From the NCBI GenBank assembly GCA_039583875.1, contig CM077152.1, forward strand, positions 18,401,059 through 18,465,058: a stretch of 64,000 nucleotides of DNA, written 5' to 3'. Shown piece by piece: positions 30,619 to 40,425 of this stretch (positions are counted from its first letter, which is position 1; each line of letters opens with the position of its first letter). This DNA is from Platanthera guangdongensis. Its lineage: Eukaryota > Streptophyta > Magnoliopsida > Asparagales > Orchidaceae. The notes below the pieces were generated by a model that had not been told where the DNA came from, did no database searches, and was given only the letters and a program-made list of their open reading frames with translations. The position numbers and the translations under genes are program-made.

Positions 30619-31188
30619 TCACTTGCATCTCACAACAGTTTTCCCCTTAGGGAGTTGGACCAGCTCCAAAGTATTGTTCTTGTCAAGGGCTCTCATTTCT
30701 TCCAGCATGGCTATCTTCCACTCACTATGCCCAAGTGCTTCTTGCCAAGACTGATGAATAGAAATGGAGGTCATGGAGGTGACGAATGTTTTATGTGAAA
30801 GAGACAATGAGTCATAAGTCACAAAGTGAGTAAGAGGATGTAGAGTAGAAGCAGAGCTACCTTTGTTAATACCTGGCGATGGATCGGATGATTGCACAGG
30901 TTGAATAGCAAGAGCCTGAGTGTCCGTGCCCCTTCTACGTTGAGTATAGACCTGCAAAATAAGAGGCACTGGAGGAACGAGAGTAGTGGGAACAGGAGAT
31001 GACTGTGGGGTGACCAAAACGGGAAGTGGCACCTGAGACGGACGAATATGGGTGACCAGAACAGGAGGGGAACTCACTTTTGTAGTTGTGCTCTCCCCCT
31101 GAAGAGAGTTCCCATAATAAGCTTCAGATTCCCGGAAGGTGACATCCATGATAACAAATACCCACTTGGTAACTGCGTGGAAGCACAA
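30619..31188 (-). pseudogene. Copia integrase C-terminal extension and RT entry
   Basis: 190 codons covering the variable Pro/Ser/Thr linker (PSQVPLPVLVTPQSSPVPTT, LQVYTQRRRGTDTQ) and the start of RT (SIHQSWQEALGHSEWKIAML, EEMRALDKNNTLELVQLPKG). The N-terminal ATG belongs to the '...YEGYSPSQKGYRCF' region and is internal to the polyprotein, not a true start. Confidence 0.85.
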
Positions 31189-31189
31189 A

Positions 31190-31800
31190 TAGCCATTCTA
31201 GGTAGGAGAGTAGCCAATAAACACACACTTCAGGGCGTGTGGATCAAGTTTGGTCTTAGGTTGGGTGTGGACAAAGTAGGCACATCCAAAGACACAGGGA
31301 GAGAGAGAGAGGTAGGACGGACCCCTAGAGTGGTGAGAGGGGTCTGAAACCCGAGGACCCGTGTAGGAAGACAATTAATGAGGCAGGCCGCGGTGAGAAC
31401 ATCGCCCCAGTAATACTTCGGGAGATGCATCCGAAGGAGAAGGCACTTAGCCACCTCAAAGAAGTGCTGATTCTTACGCTCAGCCACCCCAATCTGAGCA
31501 GGAGTGTATACACAGGAGGTTTGATGAATGATACCTAGGTCACTTAGGTATTTGTCAAGGCGAGCGTCAATATATTCGCGAACATTGTCACTACGTAAGA
31601 TTTTAACGAGAGCATCATATTGAGTTGTGACCATCTTGTGAAAGCGCTAAAAAATAGAGAACACGTCACTTTTATGCTTCATTAAGTAAACACTGGTACA
31701 ACGAGAGTAACAATCAATGAAAGAAACAAATCACGAGCAACCAGAAATAGAAACAGTATGGCTAGGACCCCAAACATCAGGAGACACGAATGTCAGAGAA
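31190..31800 (-). pseudogene. Copia integrase catalytic core
   Basis: The frame 31230-31634 reads KILRSDNVREYIDARLDKYL, HQTSCVYTPAQIGVAERKNQ, LPKYYWGDVLTAACLINCLP. The second catalytic Asp (RSDN) and the Glu (AERKN) are present. The first Asp region, with 'FVSPDVWGPSHT', is at 31745-31800 in another frame. The zinc module, GAG-pre-integrase and protease are absent because of the deletion at about 31800. Confidence 0.88.
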
Positions 31801-32250
31801 TCAAAATAAGTTGTGGAGGAACTCAAATATGCGATTACGTTCTTCTCTTGCTCGGACAAGCACCTCATCTTCAGGAGACACGACGGTCGGAGAATCAAAA
31901 TAATCACTCCTGATAGAGTTGGATGAACTCTGAGTAGTAGGTCGAGGGGGGTCGATCACCCTGTCGCAGGAGGAACAGCTGGCGACGAACTTGATAGATC
32001 TGAGCTGCATTGTCGCGACCAGAATAGGTAGTCTCTACACGCTTCCAGATATCAGCTACAGTATCAAAGAACATGTAGTTCCGAGAAATGGACTCCGTCA
32101 TAGAGTTAAGTAGCCAAGACATCACCAAGGAGTTGTCAAACTCCCACTGAAGCCACTCGGGAGATTCAGACGCAGGAGCCTTCACTGTGCCACTGACATG
32201 GCCAAATAACCGGCGACTTTTGAGAGCAAGAGAGATGGAGCGAGTATACG
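31801..32250 (-). pseudogene. Copia gag, middle part
   Basis: The minus frames 31904-32185 and 31801-32010 read SPEWLQWEFDNSLVMSWLLN, ISRNYMFFDTVADIWKRVET, TYSGRDNAAQIYQVRRQLFL and LVRAREERNRIFEFLHNLF. Upstream, YTRSISLALKSRRLFGHVSG is readable to 32250. The domain is UBN2-type gag. It then passes without zinc knuckle into integrase sequence at about 31800. Confidence 0.9.
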
Positions 32251-32255
32251 GGAGG

Positions 32256-33617
32256 TGACGCAGGGCGAATCTATAGGCGGCGGGAAATCTGCGACCTAAC
32301 CCTACATGCTATGCAAATCCGACGGCTAGATCACAAATTAAATAATAAATTAAAATCAACTCACGCAGAAAATTCAAGACAAAACAAAGTAATTTATTTG
32401 AGCAAGCAAGCTTAGGTTTTCCTCCACGTGGAGGGCCAAAGCACGAGCGCGTGGCGAATAAACCCTGCAAATCACAAAAATAATCTTGGGCAAAATTCTA
32501 CGATATTGTTTTTCCAAGCAAATATAAAATGTCCAACCCAATAAATAAATGCTGAAAATAATAAATCAGTATAATTAAATCTCACCAAAAAGTGGGTTGG
32601 CCGTGGCACTGCAGATTCCGGAGTCGGATGCGTAGATCGGTGATCGAAAGTGGAACCGGCGACGTGAAAATAATGATGGTGGTTGTCCTCGGCGGCGGAT
32701 GATAAAAACGGGCCGGAAATGGATAAATCTGGCCTCGTAGGTGGAGATCCGGGCGGGGGTGGGTAGATCTGATGATGTAGTAACAGATCGGGAATAGGGA
32801 GTGTTGGACGGGTGGTGGAAATAGCGGTTCGGGGGCTGAAATTTTCAGATCTGGACTAATTTGGAAATTATGGCTGTTTGGAGGTGGATCCACGAAGGGG
32901 GAAGAAGTGGAGGGTGGCCGCTGGCTGTAGGTTCAAGAGGTGTGGCGGCGGAGGGCTCCAGAAGGCCCAGAAAGGGGCGGCCGACAGTTGGGTGGGTAGG
33001 AGATAGACTGGCGGCGGCTGTAAAAGGAAACCAGAAGGCCTGCGATGGTTTCGTCCTGATAGTTCACTGAAGAATAAAACTATAGGTCAGGAACTGTGGT
33101 TTTAATTTTTAAACAGAGATTTCACTTTTTTGAACGATGATTTATTAAAGAACACGGGAAGATTGTGGCTGATTGCGGAGCTGTGGGGCTTGCCGAAAGG
33201 GATTTGGGAGGAGGAAGAAAGAGGCAATGGGTGGGTAGTACCTTGGGGAGGAGTTTGGGCGCCTAGGATTCATCACCTAGGGTTCCACGGCGTCGGCACC
33301 GTGGGGTGATCGCGGAGTTCCGGGATTTTCTTTCTCCAAAACCTGCAATGACTCAAATCAGACCTTAAGCGGTCTATTTATAATAAAGAGAAGATTAGGG
33401 CATCCCCCATCAACGGTTATGATTGGCCGGAGGTGAGCCTACCCAAATACAACAAAATAAGTGCAAACATAGTGAAATAATATATCAAATCGATTCGCAA
33501 CGCGAAACTGGACACATCTGCGGAGTCCGATCGTCGATCCGGGCACGCCATATATGGTAAGTTGCCAAATCAGCCTCAAACGGGCCCAAAACTCGTCCTC
33601 GTCTCTGCTCTGCATCC
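32256..33617 (-). repeat. Solo LTR of chromovirus family inside Copia gag
   Basis: On the plus strand it runs TGACGCAGGGCG...CTCTGCATCC, flanked by a perfect TSD GGAGG (32251-32255 and 33618-33622). Its reverse complement aligns with the LTR at 27938-29115 (for example the CACCGCCGAGGACA and TTTTGGTGAG stretches). No internal sequence remains, so two LTRs recombined after insertion. One terminal base (TG to GG in the minus orientation) has changed. Confidence 0.9.
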
Positions 33618-34086
33618 GGAGGTAGTTGGAACCATCCAATTTTATAATGGTGATTTGAGTAGACCCGTGATCTGAGGGGACGCGATAAGGTCCAACAGAA
33701 GCTAAAGTAGGCGAGGCCACTCCACAGGAAGACATGGTGGTAGAGGACTCACTGCCCGCCATAAGGAAACCCTGAATAGAAATCGAGAAGGCACGAAATA
33801 ATCACCAAGGATGTGGAAGGAGAACCGCCCTCATAAAAAGAGGGAAGAAGACGAGGGGACCGCCGACATCGAGAGGTTCAAGACCCCATGGATCTGACGT
33901 CCCAAGAAGAAGAAGAATCGACGACGCTGTGCGGGAGTCGGGCGACGGCGCTGTGCGGGAGTCGGGCGACGGCGCTGTGCGGGAGTCGGGCAACGGCGCG
34001 CTGCGGGGGTCAGGGGTCGGGGCTGTACGCCTGTGCGGGAGCGGCGAGCTCCGGAAAACCCTAAACTTTTTCTGGCTCTGATACCA
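33618..34086 (-). pseudogene. Copia gag N-terminus, leader and primer-binding site
   Basis: On the minus strand an ATG at 33760-33762 starts MAGSESSTTMSSCGVASPTL and reaches STQITIIKLDGSNYL, the usual Copia gag start; it continues past the solo LTR at 32250. The leader 33763-34071 has a tandem GC-rich unit of about 24 bases (GCGCTGTGCGGGAGTCGGGC) repeated between 33921 and 34010. TGGCTCTGATACCA at 34073-34086 is the complement of the primer-binding site TGGTATCAGAGCCA, touching the LTR. Confidence 0.88.
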
Positions 34087-34206
34087 TGTTGAGGAAAAGA
34101 ATCAATTACACATTCATTACATTAGAGGCTCCCATATATATATATATGGGTGTACATGACAAAAATACAGTAACAATAAAACTCATTATTCTAACATATT
34201 CCAACA
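34087..34206 (-). repeat. Copia 5' LTR (120 bp)
   Basis: TGTTGAGGAAAAGAATC...CCAACA, almost identical to 29116-29231. TTTAC (TSD) follows. Confidence 0.93.
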
Positions 34207-34211
34207 TTTAC

Positions 34212-34367
34212 TTTAATTAACTGCGTGGGTTGAAATTGTTATTGCTCAAATTATTTTGTCGTCGTCACCAACGGTTTGCATCGCATTTAGAGTTAGATTA
34301 GAGGGCCGCGTCCACACCCCTTTCCTAGAAGTCTAGATTTTGTCCACCTCGTAGCCTACCCTACACA
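34212..34367 (+). repeat. Chromovirus LTR, right part
   Basis: Continuation of the LTR begun at 27938. It ends CCCTACACA at 34367 (a decayed CTACATCA) and abuts ATTGGTATAAGAG, a primer-binding site. The whole LTR without the Copia is about 1.33 kb, the same size as the solo LTR at 32256-33617. Confidence 0.82.
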
Positions 34368-34380
34368 ATTGGTATAAGAG
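34368..34380 (+). other. Primer-binding site (decayed tRNA-iMet type)
   Basis: ATTGGTATAAGAG differs from ATTGGTATCAGAG by one base. It shows that the LTR before it works as a 5' LTR for the gag at 34399. Confidence 0.8.
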
Positions 34381-34398
34381 TCAGGTTGGGCCAATTGC

Positions 34399-35016
34399 AT
34401 GCTCCGTAGAGGTAGGATTTTTAGAGCAAGCATGTCAGATCCGTTAGTCACTGACGACCGAGCGGCTAGCTCGAATTCAGGTGCCGCTTTGGCTGACTTT
34501 CAACGTTGGATCCTAGATCGTCTAGATGTCATAGGCACCCAGTTTGACGATGTGTGTCATGATCTTGCCGAGGTACACCTCCGTTTGGACCACATAGAGA
34601 ACACCTGCAACACTCCTGCACAGCATGACGAGTCGTTAGAGGATGACCCGGATGATCACCCTCGTCTGGACCAGCGTCCGATTGATGGTCAGCCTCCCAT
34701 AGACCGTTACCGTCGTGACATTCCTCCCCGAGCCCCAACGCCGCCAGCGAGGCGGAATCCTAATTTATCGATTAAGGGCGGGCAAGCTCTGGCTCGTGAT
34801 AGAGCCCCACACCCGGGTGACAAGTATAGTATGCCCCCAGCCGGATCCCAAAGATCGTGTGCCTCCTCACGGTCGTCATGATTATCATCGTGATGAGTAA
34901 TTCCCCACGGGGCGGAGAGAGCGTGGTCTCCCACCCGCTCGATATGATTGCGCTCATGATGACTACTCTGAGGAGTACTGATATAGCACCCAGCGTCACA
35001 CCAGGCCTGCCACCCA
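34399..35016 (+). pseudogene. Gypsy gag N-terminal region, truncated
   Basis: A 160-codon open frame (34399-34881). The likely start is the inner ATG at 34432 (MSDPLVTDDRAASSNSGAAL), which parallels the start of the inner chromovirus gag. It reads LADFQRWILDRLDVIGTQFD, a coiled-coil-like VCHDLAEVHLRLDHIENT, and a charged Arg/Asp/Pro tract. After a frameshift near 34850 the Arg/Tyr/Asp-rich tract continues to about 35016, where a SINE and minus-strand gag begin. The capsid and everything after are missing. The minus frames here are shadows. Confidence 0.75.
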
Positions 35017-35227
35017 GCCCGGCGTCACACCGTCTGGGGGCCCAACATAGTGTCGCACCATGTGGGCTTTATTAGGCCCGCGGGCCGTACACCCAAACCC
35101 GTCTCGGGGACCCACCACAGGAATATCGAAGGTTTTTGAGGTCGGGTCAGTTCGAACCGGCGACCCCGTTGATAAGAAGCTTTCAGGCAAGCTTCCATCA
35201 CCAACTGAACCGCGGAGGGTGGATCAT
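35017..35227 (-). mobile_element. tRNA-derived SINE
   Basis: On the minus strand the 5' head has an A-box-like GGTTCAGTTGGTGATGG (plus strand CACCAACTGAACC, about 35200-35212) and a B box GGTTCGAACT (plus 35149-35160), spaced as in RNA polymerase III promoters. A GC-rich body follows. A related head is found at about 54440-54510 with the same interval 'AAGGAG/AGAAGC...GATAAG'. The left edge is approximate. Confidence 0.72.
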
Positions 35228-36941
35228 AAAAGTATTCATTGCGGGGGCGATGATCACTCAAGTGCAAATCAGAGACAACAGTGACCAAATGTGTCAACAT
35301 GGTGTGTGAATTGTCTCTGTAAGTATGCGTGACAGGATATAATATCAACGAATCAGTGAGTGCACCCTCAAACTCAACTGTGTCACTAAAGATGGAAACA
35401 TCCCAAATGTGTGGTGAACCCATAAGTTTTTCATCTGGGGGTTCACCAGGAGGGGTATGATAAAATTCGTCGCAGATACGACGCGTGCAAACATAAGCTC
35501 CAACAACATATGGAGTACTCTCAGATAATTGTGCACGAAGTGTAATTATCGTGATAAATGTGTTAAGGGAAAGTGGGACATCAGGAGGCTCACCAGGTGG
35601 GACATAGAAGAACTCATCGCAAATATGATGGTCAACAGGTGGTACGCCCCATAACTCATCTAGAGTGCGAGCAACCAGATGACTATGCCCAAGCACTATC
35701 AACATCAAGTGAGACAATGGAGCAGGTATCCATGTCTTAAAATTCGCAAGTGTACTACTCAGAATAAGCTCATCCACACATGGACGTGGTGGCTCATCTG
35801 GAGGCTCAATAGGAGGGCCGTCAAATGACTCATCAGTCGAGTGATGGTCCTCCAGAAATGATCCGTCAGAAGGGGTCATACTCTCAGATAGGATAGGGGT
35901 GACTACTTCGAGATCAATACTCAGCTCTCGGCTTCCGATCGTAATGTCACTTGGTGTGCCATCAGGTGTGGTGATGTGACTCGATGCGCCACTAGGTGAA
36001 GTGTGCAATGAATCTATACTCAAAGGAGAGCTAGTAGAGATCGAATCAAAGGCGGGTTCACTAAGTGGAGCAGACTCACATGGGGGTTGACTCCACACAT
36101 CCTGTACTAGAACATCGGAGAGAGTGGGTGATGTCTCCCTGGTGTGGCCAGTGGAATGCTCTTGTTGACTCTTAACGTTTATCATCATGTTCACCTTCGG
36201 AACACTAGGAGGATCGCTAGGTGTGATGTAATCGTGACGATAGTGACCTCTATAGATAGTTCGAGGGTAATCATGATGAGTGTCCATATCATAATCATGA
36301 CGTGCTCGTGGATGATCATAAGTCCTACGAACGTGTGGTGGTGGTCGCACATTTGCAGTCTCAGATTCCTCATATAAAGGCGACGTGTAGTATCGATAAC
36401 TAGAGGGATACTGAATCTTATCCTCATAATAAGGTGTCGAGGGACCAATAGGATCCACTCGGGTACGAGGATAATAACGACGGTGGTCATCGTACGGATC
36501 GTCTCTATAATGAGAACGTGTTGGTGGGTCAACACGATCTCTGGCAGTGGTATACGGTGATCGAGTATAATCATCGAAGTGTCGTAACGATCTTCGTGAC
36601 TGGGCACTATGAGAGTGAGTGTAAGGGTAGTCGTGATCTTCAAATAAAGGATTCCTCCTAAAGGTAGGCCTTTCCACATAGGGCTGAGGAAAATCGTAAT
36701 GTGCACGGACAGAATGCTCATATCGAATTCGATGCGGCATTGACGTTTGCGGAGGGATTTCTAAACTACTCACCCTACCTCTATGGTTTTCTAACCTTTC
36801 ACGCATCTGACATGTACTCTCAGTTAAGCTCGTCAGTTGGTGGGCGAAAGGTATAAACCACTGGGGCGGTTCTTCCCCTTCGCTCCCTTGGCTCGTTTGA
36901 CCGCGTTCAACTCGACGCATTCTATCTTTCCGCAGATACAT
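35025..36941 (-). CDS. Large uninterrupted gag-like ORF with PPGEPPD modules and SINE-derived tail
   Basis: 638 codons, the longest open frame in the window. Residues 1-60 resemble the helical starts of the neighbouring Gypsy gags (PPQWFIPFAHQLTSLTESTC). Residues about 60-270 are an Arg/Asp/His/Tyr-rich tract. Residues about 270-380 are Ser/Thr/Pro-rich. Residues about 380-570 contain related modules ending in Pro-rich signatures: CDEFFYVPPGEPPD, CDEFYHTPPGEPPD and NEYFYDPPS. Residues about 573-638 are translated from the SINE at 35017-35227. No capsid homology, catalytic motif, signal peptide or clear membrane span is seen. Its openness beside heavily broken neighbours is notable. It could be an additional retrotransposon ORF or a gag in a non-autonomous element; the function is not known. 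Confidence 0.6.
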   Translation of the reverse strand: MYLRKDRMRRVERGQTSQGSEGEEPPQWFIPFAHQLTSLTESTCQMRERLENHRGRVSSLEIPPQTSMPHRIRYEHSVRAHYDFPQPYVERPTFRRNPLFEDHDYPYTHSHSAQSRRSLRHFDDYTRSPYTTARDRVDPPTRSHYRDDPYDDHRRYYPRTRVDPIGPSTPYYEDKIQYPSSYRYYTSPLYEESETANVRPPPHVRRTYDHPRARHDYDMDTHHDYPRTIYRGHYRHDYITPSDPPSVPKVNMMINVKSQQEHSTGHTRETSPTLSDVLVQDVWSQPPCESAPLSEPAFDSISTSSPLSIDSLHTSPSGASSHITTPDGTPSDITIGSRELSIDLEVVTPILSESMTPSDGSFLEDHHSTDESFDGPPIEPPDEPPRPCVDELILSSTLANFKTWIPAPLSHLMLIVLGHSHLVARTLDELWGVPPVDHHICDEFFYVPPGEPPDVPLSLNTFITIITLRAQLSESTPYVVGAYVCTRRICDEFYHTPPGEPPDEKLMGSPHIWDVSIFSDTVEFEGALTDSLILYPVTHTYRDNSHTMLTHLVTVVSDLHLSDHRPRNEYFYDPPSAVQLVMEACLKASYQRGRRFELTRPQKPSIFLWWVPETGLGVRPAGLIKPTWCDTMLGPQTV

Positions 36942-37075
36942 GCTAACAAAAAAAATGCAATGCTGATGCTTGAAAAAATAAATATCTCTTTTTTTTGAAA
37001 AAAAATTGAAAATGATATGCGGTACCTATTATACACATGGTGGATCCCAAAACTTAGAAAAATTTTGGAACCTCC

Positions 37076-37089
37076 CTCTGATACCAATT
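37076..37089 (-). other. Primer-binding site of minus Gypsy
   Basis: The plus strand reads CTCTGATACCAATT; the minus strand gives AATTGGTATCAGAG, complementary to initiator-Met tRNA and touching the LTR at 37090. Confidence 0.9.
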
Positions 37090-38842
37090 TGATGCAGGAC
37101 GACGCGTAGGGTTTACGCGTCTGTCGGCTTTTTCTAGAAAACCCTAAATGCATGCGATTCTTAAGTTAAGTTATAGCGGGCGCAGCACTTAAGAAATTAC
37201 GCAACCTGAAATTTTTATAAAAAAACACAAAATTACTTCTTCGTTTAAAATGAATTTTCTTAAACAATGGTTCGATTTTAAATCCGGGGAAGGAAGTTCG
37301 CAACTTTCGTTCTGTTCCGCTTGTCGTAGCACAACGGAAATCGTGAACTCCAAATACGTTTCCGTTTGGAGTTTTCGACGTAGCGTTTGCTGATGAAAAT
37401 CGGGTGAAAATCCAGCAAAGAGTCTATTTATCCTAATGAGAAGATTTAGAGGCACACACAAAGGGAAAGATAGAAACAATTACCCGCGGAAGAGGCGTCT
37501 TCCGTATTTGAAGTCGATGACGATCACGCGAGGAACTCCTTGTCACCTTCGAACTCCGCTCCGAGGTCGGCCGCTATCGCATACGGGCTCCAAGGAGTTA
37601 AGTCACTTCCTCACACGAGGTGGTTCCACGGAATCACTCAACAAAGTAAGGAAGCCACAAACCTAACAAACCTAAAATTCACTCGCTCTCACACTCAAGT
37701 GTGGCTCCACGAAATCCCTAACTACTCTAACAAAGTGGTTCCACGAAATCTCACACGCTCGAGGTGGCTCCACGGGAATCAAATTAAGGCCTAAAAATGA
37801 ATCCCAAGTTCTTACTGTAATCGGACCACTGTTCAACTTAATTAAGCTCAATCCCTTAAACTCCTATTTCCATCACAGTAAAGCGGGATCAGTACTTGGA
37901 TATAAGGGCACAGTAACTTTGATGTTACTGTTCATCTTTTGGGAAAACTTCACAGCAATTTAAAACATACAGGAGACTCAAATCACTCAAGCGATCACCT
38001 AAGCTAACAGTGATAATCAACTGAAAAACAACCCACACAAGCAACAAGAACGAAATAAAGGGACAAGCAGCGTCCCTCAACTCCTCTCTCTCAAATACGA
38101 CTGTTCATCTTATACACTAGCAGCAAGCTCTTTCTCACAACACACCTAATTCCTACAGCTCTCACACGAAGCATGAAACACGCCTAACTTTCTACAGCAC
38201 GCCTAAACACCTAACTCTAACAGGAATTCACACAGAAATCCTCACGCCTCACTGCCTAACAGGAAGCATACATCCATCTCAATTAGAAACACATTCCAGC
38301 AATTTCAACTTCAATATTCATCATCAATCTTCAATAATCACCAACGAAAATATAAAATACATCCCTTTTTATAGGGTTACAAACAGAGAAAAAAGAAAAA
38401 GAAAAAAAAGAACCGGCCATGGCGGTGGAGGCGTGGAGCAGCAACTGCCGGGTATGGGTGTCGTGGCTGCTGAACGAGGTCTGCGCCGTGCGACATGGGT
38501 GCGGCGGAAGAAGCGGCTTCATCCTGGTGTCGCGCCATTGACGGAGCTTTGTCTTGACCGAGCCCTAATACGCGTCCAGCAGGTGGTTGAGCCGGGAAGA
38601 TGAATTGTGGCTTCGACAATCATGGACACGAGGAGAAATCTACCCGACGTACGGTTGCGGCGGCATCGTGGGGCTGGATCCTGCAAGGCTTGGCGGGATT
38701 TCCGCTTGGCGTGAGGCCAACAATGGCGGAAAGCTTTTTTCTTGCGTGCTTGGCTGGAGAAGAAGAGCTGACCGGTCACGGGCATTTAATACGCATCAGC
38801 TGCCTGCTGGACCGGTTTGTTGGGACATGCTCTGATACATCA
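37090..38842 (-). repeat. 5' LTR of minus Gypsy (about 1.75 kb)
   Basis: The plus strand begins TGATGCAGGACGACGCG next to the primer site and most likely ends GATACATCA at 38842. In minus orientation a TATA-like CCTATAAAAAGG lies near 38367. Between 37560 and 37790 there are repeats of 'GTGGTTCCACG/GTGGCTCCACG' spaced by about 40-60 bases. Related LTRs are the inverted fragment at 22683-23146 and the diverged solo LTR at 50084-51251. Confidence 0.78.
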
Positions 38843-38846
38843 TATG

Positions 38847-38904
<58 letters not shown>

Positions 38905-39154
38905 TTATATGTATTAGGTATACATATATATATATTCACACACATTTAATATATAATTTTGTCTGTCTATATATATATATATTATATATATATATATTTC
39001 ACACACATACGCAAATTACAAATTACACAAATTAAAAATGTCACAAATAAAATATAGTAGACTCAGAGCCGATAGTGGTCCGATCGGGTTTGACGTCGGG
39101 CACTTTTGCGTCGACCTGACCTGGACTGGTCTCCACCAGATCTACTCCTTCCAA
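38843..39154. repeat. (TA)n microsatellites and AT-rich spacer
   Basis: A long TA run lies at about 38851-38903 and a second at about 38969-38997, with CA/TA-mixed sequence between them. The rest to 39154 holds no recognised feature. The frames at 38600-39035 read the TA repeat (Tyr-Ile) and are not genes. Confidence 0.9.
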
Positions 39155-40010
39155 ACTCTGTGCTCATGACTCTGACTATGATCTACTCCTTTCAAACTCA
39201 AAGTATTATCGTCGTCTTGTAGGGAAACTGATTTATCTTACAGTTAAAAGACATGATATATCATTTGTTGTTGCAGTTTTTAATCAATTCATGCATGCTC
39301 CACGGATCTCTCACCTTCAGGTTGTTGAGCGCATCCTCCAATATTTGAAGACTGCTCCTAGACAAGGGCTTATATGCAAGCTTTCTTCTTCCTTATCCCT
39401 TATTGTCTACTCTGATGCTAACTACGTTGGCTCTCTGGATGATCGTCGTTCCACGAGTGAAAATTGTGCATACTTTGGTTGGCACCTTATCATTTGGCAC
39501 AACAAGTAGTCTGTGGTTTGCTCGCTCATCTTCCGAAGTTGAGTATCGTTGAATGGACTTTGTTGCGTCTGAACTTACATGTTTGGAAAGCCTCTTAAGT
39601 GATCTGGGAATTAAACTCTCCTCACCGGCCACTCTCTTTTGCGACCGTCAAGTTGTTATACATATTGCCAAAAATCTCGTATTTCATGAACGTGTCAAAC
39701 ACATTGAAGTCGATTGTCTCTTCATTCAGGAGAAGATTAAACTGAAGAAATTGTAACTAAAGCATATTTCTATTGCTGGGGAAGTTGCTGACATTCTCAC
39801 TATAGTCTTATCACGTCAGCTATAGTATAAGTTCTTGTTCAAGCTTGGTGCTTAAAATTTGTATGCTCCAGCTTATGGGAGTTTTGAATAAAATATGTAC
39901 AAATGCCAATAACAAGGCCCAGCTATAAGCATACAAATACTTGTATGTATGCATGTGAGAAATTAATAAAAATATTTCATTTTTTTCTCTCATTTCAATG
40001 TTTTCCTACA
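39155..40010 (+). pseudogene. Copia relic: RT end, RNase H and decayed 3' LTR
   Basis: Decayed plus-strand coding sequence. YYRRLVGKLIYLTVKR and FNQFMHAPRISHLQVVERIL are the RT end. LIVYSDANYVGSLDDRRSTS, LFCDRQVVIHIAKNLVFHER and VKHIEVDCLFIQEKIKLKKL are RNase H. Stops lie near 39510 and 39552. After the polypurine-like CTTATGGGAG, a decayed LTR can be placed at about 39886-40010 (ending TTTTCCTACA). The 5' part is missing. It is close in sequence to the nested Copia at 43153-45911. Confidence 0.85.
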
Positions 40011-40425
40011 ATAATAAAAAGAGATATATAAAGTTAAAATGAATGGAAACAATTCTATGCCAATTCACTTTTTAAATAATATATACAAATATGTGAAATT
40101 GTGCGTGCAATTGAGCTAATATGCTGGTTTGTGTGTAGGAGATTGCTATAATAGGTACTTGCCATATGAACTATTTAGCATGTACAGCATAAAAAGGATT
40201 TTATACTTTAAGCATTAGTATAAATGAATGTAGTCTCCATGCACTTCTTTTCTCTTCTTTCTTTAAACTTGCAAAATAGAAACATATGTGATAAAATTGG
40301 TAGCATAACTGCTATAGCAAAGAGATACTCGTCCAATGGGAAGTAATAGACATGCAGCATTGCTGCACATAAATCATGTAGACATTAATCAAGCTGCATG
40401 AAGATAAAGTGAAAAATCCATATAC
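40011..40425 (-). other. AT-rich non-TE sequence, possible intron of the host gene
   Basis: No repeat or TE domain is recognised. If the exon at 40426-40531 is real, its splice donor GTATATGG reads into this stretch on the minus strand. An open reading ending TAA at 40208-40210 can be joined through a 63-base gap in matching phase, but it does not look like the expected next part of the protein (see rejected items). Confidence 0.5.

Larger units (their letters stand above)
29116..34206 (-). mobile_element. Ty1/Copia retrotransposon, minus strand, young
   Basis: LTRs lie at 29116-29231 and 34087-34206, and the TSD TTTAC is perfect (29111-29115 and 34207-34211). The two LTRs differ by four substitutions and one TATA-repeat length change over about 118 bases. 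A polypurine tract (minus CTTGAGGGGGAGT) and a primer site are in place. The interior has gag, integrase, RT and RNase H, but an internal deletion joins gag to integrase and a solo Gypsy LTR (32256-33617) splits gag. Confidence 0.95.
35017..38842 (-). mobile_element. Ty3/Gypsy element, minus strand, 5' part only
   Basis: On the minus strand: LTR (37090-38842), primer-binding site, leader, and a long gag-like ORF (35025-36941). The 3' part is missing; at about 35017 a SINE and then plus-strand gag of another Gypsy take over. No capsid WW/zinc-knuckle motif, protease or RT is found, so the element may have been non-autonomous before truncation. Confidence 0.82.

Noticed and set aside
38600..39035. 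Frames with long Tyr-Ile runs
   Set aside because: Direct translation of the (TA)n microsatellite.
40208..40362. A possible last exon joined to 40426-40531 through a 63-base intron, in matching phase, ending TAA at 40208-40210
   Set aside because: The peptide (MLHVYYFPLDEYLFAIAVML...) does not resemble what should follow the HGF..L block in RIN2/RIN3-type proteins (an EWKG-containing segment), and the intron would be unusually short. Not annotated without transcript evidence.
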